This document shows, in pieces, positions 31,377-37,333 of a DNA stretch of 37,333 nt. A program made the translations under genes and the position numbers. The notes beneath the pieces were generated by a model. That model was not told the DNA's origin and ran no database searches. It saw only the letters and a program-made list of their open reading frames with translations. Positions within the stretch are counted from its first letter, which is position 1; each line of letters starts with the position of its first letter. The DNA is from Candidatus Bipolaricaulota bacterium (GTDB lineage Bacteria; Bipolaricaulota; Bipolaricaulia; UBA7950; UBA9294), in assembly GCA_018817505.1 (NCBI GenBank), contig JAHITR010000187.1, positions 1 to 37,333 on the forward strand, read 5' to 3'.

Positions 31377-33184
31377 TGAACCGACGGCTCGACGTCCTTG
31401 TCTGTTCAGGAGCCGCGTGCGTTTCATCGCATTCTGCTGAGGTGAAATCTGCCCTAGCATGCGAGATCGATGCCCGGGGTTTGAGCGACGAGATTCGGCT
31501 GGTAGAGACAGGCTGTATGGGGCCGTGTGAACTGGGGCCGGTCCTGTTGATTTATCCGGGAGGCACGTTCTACGTGCGTGTCTCGCCAAACGATGTCGCG
31601 GAGATCGTTGAGGAGCACTTCCTCAAAGGACGTCCGGTTCGCCGACTCCTGTGGGAGACTCCTGAGGCGCGTAGGATTGCTGAGGAGAAGAAACAGGTTC
31701 CATTCTTCGAAAAACAGCAGAAGATCGTCCTTGCCAATTGCGGAGAAATCGATCCCGAGAACATCGAAGAATTCATCGCAACCGGTGGCTATGAGGCACT
31801 CGGCCGGGCATTGACTGAGAAGTCTCCCGAGGAACTGATTGAAACGCTGGTCGCTTCGGGCCTGCGAGGTCGCGGCGGTGCCGGTTTCCCCACGGGTCTC
31901 AAATGGCGTTTCGTCGCCAGAGAGAGCGGGAAAACGAAGGTCGTCGTCTGCAATGCCGATGAGGGGGATCCAGGGGCGTTCATGGATCGCAGTCTCCTTG
32001 AAGGAGATCCTCATTCAGTCATTGAAGGGATGACCATTGCTGCCTATGCCGTCGGTGCCAATCATGGCTATGTCTATGTTCGTGCCGAGTACCCGCTGGC
32101 CATTCGCAGACTCAAGACGGCCATCGAACAGGCCCGAAACGCGGGACTGCTCGGACTGAACATTCTCGAAACTGGTTTTGCATTCGATCTTGAGGTCCGC
32201 ATTGGAGCAGGTGCCTTCGTCTGCGGTGAAGAGACTGCGCTGATCGCATCGATTGAAGGTGAGCGCGGCATGCCGCGTACGCGGCCTCCCTATCCATCGA
32301 CGTCCGGCGTGTTCGGTCATCCGACACTGATCAACAATGCCGAGACGTGGGGCAACATTCGACACATCGTTCTCCATGGGGCGCAGTGGTTCGCCGCAAT
32401 AGGCACGCCGCAGAGTCCGGGAACGAAGGTGTTCGCCCTTTCTGGCAAGGTTGTCAATACAGGGCTTGTCGAAGTACCCATGGGAACGACGTTGAGGGAA
32501 GTGATCTTTGACATAGGTGGTGGCATTCCCAATGGCAAGGCTTTCAAGGCCGTGCAAACGGGAGGCCCGTCTGGCGGATGCATTCCTGCCGAGTATCTGG
32601 ATACACCGATCGATTATGAGTCGCTGAAGAAGCTTGGGGCGATCATGGGGTCTGGCGGCATTATCGTCATGGATGAAGACAACTGCATGGTGAACATCGC
32701 CAAGTACTTCCTTGACTTCACCTGTGATGAGTCCTGCGGCAAGTGCGTGCCCTGTCGTGCGGGAACGCGCCAGATGCTTGATCTCCTTGAGAAGATCACA
32801 GACGGCAAGGGAGAAACGGCAGATATCGACCGGCTGCGCAGCCTAGGAATGATGGTCGCGTCGACATCCCTGTGTGGATTGGGGCAATCGGCCCCGAATC
32901 CAGTGCTATCGACGCTCAAATACTTCGGCCATGAATACCAGGCACACATTCATGAGCATCGTTGCGAGGCAAAGGTTTGCCCGTCGATGATTCGATTCGA
33001 AATTAACCCCGCGGCTTGCCGGGCATGTGACAAGTGCCGCACCGTGTGTCCAGTGACTGCGATCACCGGGAAGCCGGGAACGCCGCCCTATCAACTGGAT
33101 GCACAAACATGCATTCGGTGCGGACGCTGCGCTGAGGTGTGCCCGTTTGATGCGATTGCGATCAATAGCGGAGATTTGAACTAA
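31376..33184 (+). CDS. hoxF: NADH-binding diaphorase subunit HoxF/NuoF with C-terminal ferredoxin domain (HydB-like)
   Basis: 602 residues. Order: an N-terminal thioredoxin-like [2Fe-2S] domain with ligands intact (VLVCSGAACVSS, ETGCMGPCELGP); the NADH/FMN domain with [15 protein letters not shown] near residue 165 and VVCNADEGDPGAFMDR; an SLBB region; the NuoF [4Fe-4S] site ESCGKCVPCRAGT plus SLCGLG; and an extra C-terminal ferredoxin (CRACDKCRTVCP, CIRCGRCAEVCP). This extended form is that of HydB/HndC from bifurcating hydrogenases. It exchanges electrons between NAD(H), ferredoxin and the hydrogenase arm through FMN. Confidence 0.94.
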   Translation: MNRRLDVLVCSGAACVSSHSAEVKSALACEIDARGLSDEIRLVETGCMGPCELGPVLLIYPGGTFYVRVSPNDVAEIVEEHFLKGRPVRRLLWETPEARRIAEEKKQVPFFEKQQKIVLANCGEIDPENIEEFIATGGYEALGRALTEKSPEELIETLVASGLRGRGGAGFPTGLKWRFVARESGKTKVVVCNADEGDPGAFMDRSLLEGDPHSVIEGMTIAAYAVGANHGYVYVRAEYPLAIRRLKTAIEQARNAGLLGLNILETGFAFDLEVRIGAGAFVCGEETALIASIEGERGMPRTRPPYPSTSGVFGHPTLINNAETWGNIRHIVLHGAQWFAAIGTPQSPGTKVFALSGKVVNTGLVEVPMGTTLREVIFDIGGGIPNGKAFKAVQTGGPSGGCIPAEYLDTPIDYESLKKLGAIMGSGGIIVMDEDNCMVNIAKYFLDFTCDESCGKCVPCRAGTRQMLDLLEKITDGKGETADIDRLRSLGMMVASTSLCGLGQSAPNPVLSTLKYFGHEYQAHIHEHRCEAKVCPSMIRFEINPAACRACDKCRTVCPVTAITGKPGTPPYQLDAQTCIRCGRCAEVCPFDAIAINSGDLN

Positions 33185-33210
33185 GACAACCAGGAAGTTG
33201 GAGGGCTGCA

Positions 33211-33909
33211 GTGGAGACCATCAGATTGAAGATCGACGGCCGCGAGATCACAGCACAGGCCGGACAGACGATCCTTGAGGTGGCAAAGGAAAACGGGATA
33301 AACATTCCGACGCTTTGCCATCTCGATGGAGTGGAAGATGTGGGAGCGTGCCGACTGTGCATCGTGGATGTCCACGGGCAGCTGGTTACATCTTGCACAA
33401 CGAAAGTTGGGGCAGACATGGATGTCCAGACGCAAACCGCACCGGTGAAAGAGTACCGGCGGATGATCCTGGAGCTTCTGTTTGCTGAGGGAAGCCACGT
33501 CTGCTCGTTCTGCGTATCGAACGGCGGCTGCGAGTTGCAGGATCTTGCATGTGATCTGGAGATGCATTCCGTGCGTGTCCCGTATTCCTTCCCACGAAAT
33601 CGGATTGATGCAACGCATCCTCAATTTCTGATTGATCGGGATCGGTGCGTGCTGTGCGGTCGATGCGTGCGCGTTTGTGCGCAAGTGGAAGGCGCTCACA
33701 CGTGGGGATTTGCCGAGCGTGGGAGCACTGCGCGAGTGATTACCGATCTGGCTGTTGATTGGGGGCAGGCCGAGTCATGCACCAGCTGTGGCAAGTGCGT
33801 TGAGTCGTGTCCAACGGGAGCGATCGTGCGCAAGGGCGCAAGCAACGCCGAAATGCGCAAGAAGGCCGATCTCGTCGGTCGCCTGACCGAAAGGAGAGAA
33901 CATGAGTAA
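33211..33909 (+). CDS. hoxU: HoxU-type iron-sulfur subunit (NuoG N-terminal homologue)
   Basis: 232 residues from GTG 33211 with GGAGG eight bases upstream. A [2Fe-2S] domain (IPTLCHLDGVEDVGACRLC) is followed by the cysteine motif HVCSFCVSNGGCELQ and two [4Fe-4S] sites (CVLCGRCVRVCAQVEG and CTSCGKCVESCPTGA). This set links HoxF to the hydrogenase small subunit. In [FeFe] systems the same part is fused to the H-cluster domain; here it ends and a [NiFe] module takes its place. It overlaps hoxY. Confidence 0.93.
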   Translation: METIRLKIDGREITAQAGQTILEVAKENGINIPTLCHLDGVEDVGACRLCIVDVHGQLVTSCTTKVGADMDVQTQTAPVKEYRRMILELLFAEGSHVCSFCVSNGGCELQDLACDLEMHSVRVPYSFPRNRIDATHPQFLIDRDRCVLCGRCVRVCAQVEGAHTWGFAERGSTARVITDLAVDWGQAESCTSCGKCVESCPTGAIVRKGASNAEMRKKADLVGRLTERREHE

Positions 33910-34438
33910 GGTCAAGGTTTCCACACTGTGGTTCAGCGGTTGTGCGGGCTGCCACATGTCTCTTCTCGATATCGACGAAGTGCTGATTGAGTTGGCTGGG
34001 CGCATTGAGTTGTGCAATAGCCCGATCACAGATCTCAAGGTATTCCCTGAGGGGGGCGTAGACGTCACGTTGATTGAGGGGGCCGTCGCCAATGAAGAGC
34101 AACTGCACTTGGTGAAGGAAGCGAGAGAGAAATCAAAAATCCTCATTGCCTTCGGTGATTGTGCGGTAACCGGGAATGTGCCCGGACTGCGCAACGGAAT
34201 GAATACAGACAAGCTGATCGAGGACATCTATGGCAAGGGGGTCACCACCAACGGGAAGCTACCCTATGACGTCGTGCCTCATCTGCTGGATCGTGTCCGA
34301 CCTGTGCACGAAGTGGTTCCTGTGGAGTACTTCCTTCACGGATGTCCGCCGCCGCCAGGTGTCATCGCCAAAGCCATCCTTGCCCTGCTTGACGGTAAAA
34401 CGCCAGAGCTCCAGGGCGAAGATCTCAAGTTCGGTTAG
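33902..34438 (+). CDS. hoxY: [NiFe] hydrogenase small subunit HoxY
   Basis: 178 residues; GGAGAG precedes the ATG. The proximal [4Fe-4S] ligands are in WFSGCAGCHMSLLDID, AFGDCAVTGNVPG and LHGCPPPPG. It is the short form with a single cluster, as in NAD-linked group 3d enzymes, and lacks the extra cluster domain of MvhG. It passes electrons from HoxH to HoxU and acts in the cytoplasm. Confidence 0.94.
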   Translation: MSKVKVSTLWFSGCAGCHMSLLDIDEVLIELAGRIELCNSPITDLKVFPEGGVDVTLIEGAVANEEQLHLVKEAREKSKILIAFGDCAVTGNVPGLRNGMNTDKLIEDIYGKGVTTNGKLPYDVVPHLLDRVRPVHEVVPVEYFLHGCPPPPGVIAKAILALLDGKTPELQGEDLKFG

Positions 34439-34447
34439 GGAGAAAGC

Positions 34448-35866
34448 ATGGAAAGACAGATACATATCGAGCCGGTTACACGCATCGAAGGTCACGCCAA
34501 GATCACCGTATTCTTGGATGACGCCGGCGACGTGAAGGACACCCAGTTCCATGTCACCGAACTGCGTGGTTTTGAGAAATTCTGCGAAGGCCGCACGTTG
34601 TGGGAAATGCCGGGGCTTACGGCTCGCATTTGCGGGATTTGTCCCGTCTCTCACATTCTTGCCTCGGCAAAGGCGACAGACGCCATTCTGTCTGTGCGCA
34701 TCCCCAAGACAGGCGAGATGCTGCGCCGGATGATGAATCTTGGTCAGTACATTCAGTCGCACGCACTGAGCTTCTTCTACTTGTCAGCTCCCGATTTCCT
34801 GCTGGGGTGGGATTCCGATCCCGCGCTTCGCAATGTAGTTGGCCTCGTGCAGGCCAACCCTGAATTGTCGCGTAAGGGCATCCGTATGCGAGCCTTCGGA
34901 CAGGAAGTCATCAGTCGATTGGGGGGCAAGCGCGTCCATCCCGCCTGGGCTGTGCCTGGCGGCGTCAACGCGCCACTCTCCAAAGAGGATCATCAGTGGC
35001 TTACAGAAAACCTCCCGGAGGTCAAGGACACCATTCGTGAGACCATTGATTTATTCAAGTCAGCCTTTGATTGCGAAGCCCGCGGTGTGCTTGGCGAATT
35101 CACCAGCATGTACATGGGCTTGGTGGCTCCGGGCGGCAAGTGGGAGCATTACGAAGGCCTGATCCGCATCGTCGATCAAGACGGCTCGATTGTCGTGGAT
35201 GGGTACGATCCAGCTCGGTATTTTGACATTATCCAAGAAGCATCCGAGCCCTGGACCTATCTGAAGTTCCCCCACTACGTGCCCCGCGGCTATCCAGATG
35301 GTATGTATCGTGTTGGCCCTCTGGGACGCGTCAACGTGTGCGAGTCTTTCGGGACACCTGAAGCCGATGCGGCCCTCGAAGAGTTCCGCGCGACAGCCAG
35401 CCGATGCTCGGGCAAGGTATTCGATTATCACTACACCCGGCTACTGGAAATACTGGCCTCTGTCGAACAGATGGAGCTGTTGCTGGCCGACGATCGCATT
35501 CTCGACACGCGCATTCGTGCAGAGGCCGGCATCAACCAATTGGAGGGCGTCGGGATTCACGAAGCCCCTCGTGGAACGCTCATTCATCACTACAAAGTGG
35601 ACAAGAACGGCGTGATCGAAAAGGCGAACTTCATCGTCTCTACCGGCCACAACAACCTGGCAATGAACATGGCTGTCAAGCAGATCGCCCAAAAATACAT
35701 TGCCAAGGGGAACGTTACGGAAGGCATCCTCAACAGAATTGAGGGTGGCATTCGTGCCTACGATCCGTGTCTGTCCTGTTCTGTACATGCCATCGGCCAA
35801 ATGCCGATTCAAGTGAGTATTGTGGATGCAGACGGTACGCTGCAGCAGACGTTGACGCAGGAATAG
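34448..35866 (+). CDS. hoxH: [NiFe] hydrogenase large subunit HoxH
   Basis: 472 residues; the ribosome site is AGGGAG. Nickel ligands are in [11 protein letters not shown] near residue 61 and [15 protein letters not shown] at the C-terminus, followed by about 25 residues to be cleaved. It shares the VTRIEGHAK and [12 protein letters not shown] openings of group 3 enzymes but is clearly distinct from the MvhA in this window. Together with HoxY, HoxU, HoxF and HoxE it should form an NAD(H)-linked, possibly ferredoxin-bifurcating, hydrogenase. Confidence 0.94.
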   Translation: MERQIHIEPVTRIEGHAKITVFLDDAGDVKDTQFHVTELRGFEKFCEGRTLWEMPGLTARICGICPVSHILASAKATDAILSVRIPKTGEMLRRMMNLGQYIQSHALSFFYLSAPDFLLGWDSDPALRNVVGLVQANPELSRKGIRMRAFGQEVISRLGGKRVHPAWAVPGGVNAPLSKEDHQWLTENLPEVKDTIRETIDLFKSAFDCEARGVLGEFTSMYMGLVAPGGKWEHYEGLIRIVDQDGSIVVDGYDPARYFDIIQEASEPWTYLKFPHYVPRGYPDGMYRVGPLGRVNVCESFGTPEADAALEEFRATASRCSGKVFDYHYTRLLEILASVEQMELLLADDRILDTRIRAEAGINQLEGVGIHEAPRGTLIHHYKVDKNGVIEKANFIVSTGHNNLAMNMAVKQIAQKYIAKGNVTEGILNRIEGGIRAYDPCLSCSVHAIGQMPIQVSIVDADGTLQQTLTQE

Positions 35867-35868
35867 GC

Positions 35869-36324
35869 ATGGACATCGTCATCGGGATCGGCAACGACTT
35901 GCGGGGAGACGACGGCATTGGGCCACGTGTGGTCGATGCCATCCGCGCTCGAGTCGATCTGGAAACGATGACCGTCCAGCAACTGGTGCCTGAGCTTGCC
36001 GAGAAGATTCAACATGCTCGACGGGTGCTATTCGTGGATGCGAGTCTCGCTTGTGATGAGCCGTGCCTTGCGCAGCTTGAGGCGTCTGACCATCGCGGCT
36101 TGGGGCATGCCTGTTCGCCAGCTGCATTGCTGGCCTGGACGAAGCTTGCCTATGAGCGGCAGCCCGAATCGTGGCTGCTAAGCGTCCCGGGCACCACATT
36201 TGAGCTGGGAGAAGGCCTCAGCCCACAGGCGGCAGCCCACCTGCCCAAAGCCCTCGAGCAAGTCGAGTCGTGGCTGATTCAGTGTCTAAAACCAGTGCCC
36301 ATGATCAGTGAGGAGGAAGCGTGA
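35869..36324 (+). CDS. hoxW: [NiFe]-hydrogenase maturation endopeptidase HoxW-like
   Basis: 151 residues from ATG 35869, two bases after hoxH. The motif VIGIGNDLRGDDGIGPRVVD and a second acidic site VLFVDASL are present, then HRGLGHACSPAALL with a conserved His. It should trim HoxH after nickel insertion, so each hydrogenase in this window has its own protease. It overlaps the second hoxE by GTGA. Confidence 0.9.
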   Translation: MDIVIGIGNDLRGDDGIGPRVVDAIRARVDLETMTVQQLVPELAEKIQHARRVLFVDASLACDEPCLAQLEASDHRGLGHACSPAALLAWTKLAYERQPESWLLSVPGTTFELGEGLSPQAAAHLPKALEQVESWLIQCLKPVPMISEEEA

Positions 36325-36782
36325 AGGAATTGCTGGAACGGTATCCGGCGACATCGGAGTTCATGCTCGATATGTTGCATGACCTGCAAGACGCTGAACC
36401 GAAAAACTATCTGAAGCCAGAAGCGCTTCAAGCAGTAGCCGAATATCTGTCCGTGCCGCTGTCGGAAGTTGTCAGCACGGCGACGTTTTACACGATGTAT
36501 AGCCTCAAGCCGCGCGGCAAGCACGTCATTCGATTGTGCGAATCACCGCCGTGTCAATTGGTCGGTGCCGAATCATTGCTTGAGATCCTCGCCAAGCATC
36601 TCGCTGTGAAGGTTGGGGAAACCACCGCAGATGGCGTCTTCGAGTTGGAAACCGCCAGCTGTCTTGGGGTTTGCGGGGTCGCTCCGGCGATGATGATCGA
36701 TGCTGAGTTGTACGGCAATCTGACAGAGGCTCGCATCGTTGACGTGATTGAAGACGTGAGGAGGCGAGATGCGACTAGCTAG
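36321..36782 (+). CDS. hoxE: NuoE/HoxE-type [2Fe-2S] subunit (second copy)
   Basis: 153 residues from a GTG overlapping the protease stop. Cluster cysteines are intact ([25 protein letters not shown]). It differs widely from the first copy in sequence, so it is not a recent duplicate. Together with the following hoxF copy it makes a second diaphorase pair, after the protease rather than before the hydrogenase. It may serve a second redox partner of the same enzyme. Confidence 0.92.
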   Translation: MKELLERYPATSEFMLDMLHDLQDAEPKNYLKPEALQAVAEYLSVPLSEVVSTATFYTMYSLKPRGKHVIRLCESPPCQLVGAESLLEILAKHLAVKVGETTADGVFELETASCLGVCGVAPAMMIDAELYGNLTEARIVDVIEDVRRRDATS

Positions 36783-37333
36783 AGGACATGTGCTAATCGG
36801 AATCAATGATGAAGCCCTCCTTGCTGGCGCCCGCGGCGTTGAAGCGGCCCTTCGCATCGCGCTCAGTGAGAACGGCCTTGCTGGAGAAATCGAAGTGATC
36901 GAGACGGGCGATCTTGGGGTCGCGGGTCAAGGCGTCGTCCTCAGCATGTATCCAGATGGCGTGGTCTATGCAGGTGTCGAACTTGCGGATGTGACCGAGA
37001 TTGTCTCCGAGCATCTTCTGAAAGGCCGCCCAGTGGAGCGACTTCGCCTTCGCGGTGCCTCTGCCGCGAGCGGAGGAGATCGCAAACAGCCGCGCATTGT
37101 TTTGGAGAATTGCGGCGTCATCGATCCCAGTAGTCTGGAGCAAGCGATCGCTGTAGGTGCCTATTCAGCGATGGCAAAGATTGTCGAACAGGCGATCTCG
37201 CCGAGCAGTGTCATTGATATCGTCAAAGCCTCGGGCCTCCGCGGGCGCGGTGGGGCAGGATTCCCAACCGGGCTCAAGTGGTCGTTTACTGCCGCGGGTG
37301 AACAGAAGTACATCATCTGCAATGCGGATGAAG
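36769..37333 (+). CDS. hoxF: HoxF/NuoF-type diaphorase subunit (second copy), cut by the window end, N-terminal cluster ligands lost
   Basis: ATG 36769 with GGAGG upstream; 188 residues are visible and the frame is open to the edge. The N-terminal thioredoxin-like domain ([40 protein letters not shown]) aligns with the first HoxF but has none of its four cysteines. After a linker, [17 protein letters not shown] and [18 protein letters not shown] show that the NADH/FMN domain is intact and similar to copy one. So this paralogue keeps the flavin site and drops the N-terminal cluster. The rest of the clusters lie outside the window. Confidence 0.9.
   Translation, partial: MRLARGHVLIGINDEALLAGARGVEAALRIALSENGLAGEIEVIETGDLGVAGQGVVLSMYPDGVVYAGVELADVTEIVSEHLLKGRPVERLRLRGASAASGGDRKQPRIVLENCGVIDPSSLEQAIAVGAYSAMAKIVEQAISPSSVIDIVKASGLRGRGGAGFPTGLKWSFTAAGEQKYIICNADE

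Overview
The window is bacterial DNA from an anaerobe that uses hydrogen and ferredoxin. Strong GGAGG-type ribosome binding sites, sigma70-like promoters and dense operons with ATGA/GTGA overlaps argue for a bacterium. AbrB-PhoU and archaeal-type phosphoglycerate mutase are seen both in archaea and in deep-branching anaerobic bacteria. A candidate phylum such as Bipolaricaulota (Acetothermia), or a Thermotogota/Chloroflexota-like lineage, would fit, but I cannot settle the taxonomy from this sequence.

Layout. (1) 1-3504: small redox and accessory genes: a dihydrolipoamide dehydrogenase/mercuric reductase-like flavoprotein cut by the window edge, a DUF3795 protein, two pyridoxamine-phosphate-oxidase-fold proteins, and a two-gene unit of unknown function with its own terminator. 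(2) 3752-9168: phosphate locus pstS-pstCAB, with an ArsC-like phosphatase and a fused AbrB-PhoU regulator on the opposite strand. Four promoters here carry CTATA(TA)G-type palindromes that may be the regulator's operators. (3) 9299-9779: two adjacent small reading frames, each interrupted by one in-frame TAG. (4) 9837-24467, minus strand: an apparent 16-gene operon, korC-hdrA-mvhD-mvhG-mvhA-protease-hdrC-hdrB-tfrB-tfrA-korD-korA-korB-fumA-fumB-malic enzyme. (5) 24606-26641, minus: sucCD. (6) 26862-end, plus: apgM, a regulatory set (DRTGG, ATPase, DRTGG, PHP), then a multimeric NAD-linked [NiFe] hydrogenase (HoxE, ATPase, thioredoxin-fold protein, HoxF, HoxU, HoxY, HoxH, protease) and a second HoxE-HoxF pair running off the end.

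How it fits together. Malic enzyme, fumarase, fumarate reductase, succinyl-CoA synthetase and 2-oxoglutarate:ferredoxin oxidoreductase join pyruvate/malate to 2-oxoglutarate, one arm of a reductive TCA pathway. The fumarate reductase has no membrane anchor genes. It is encoded directly beside HdrB, HdrC, HdrA and an MvhADG hydrogenase, and the genes for its ferredoxin-using partner (Kor) sit at both ends of that block. My main hypothesis is a soluble H2-oxidising, flavin-based electron-bifurcating complex: its exergonic branch reduces fumarate through HdrBC-TfrAB and its endergonic branch reduces ferredoxin, which Kor then uses to carboxylate succinyl-CoA. The second hydrogenase resembles the HydABCSL type that links H2, NAD(H) and ferredoxin. 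Within that cluster two thioredoxin-like ferredoxin domains have lost all their cysteine ligands.
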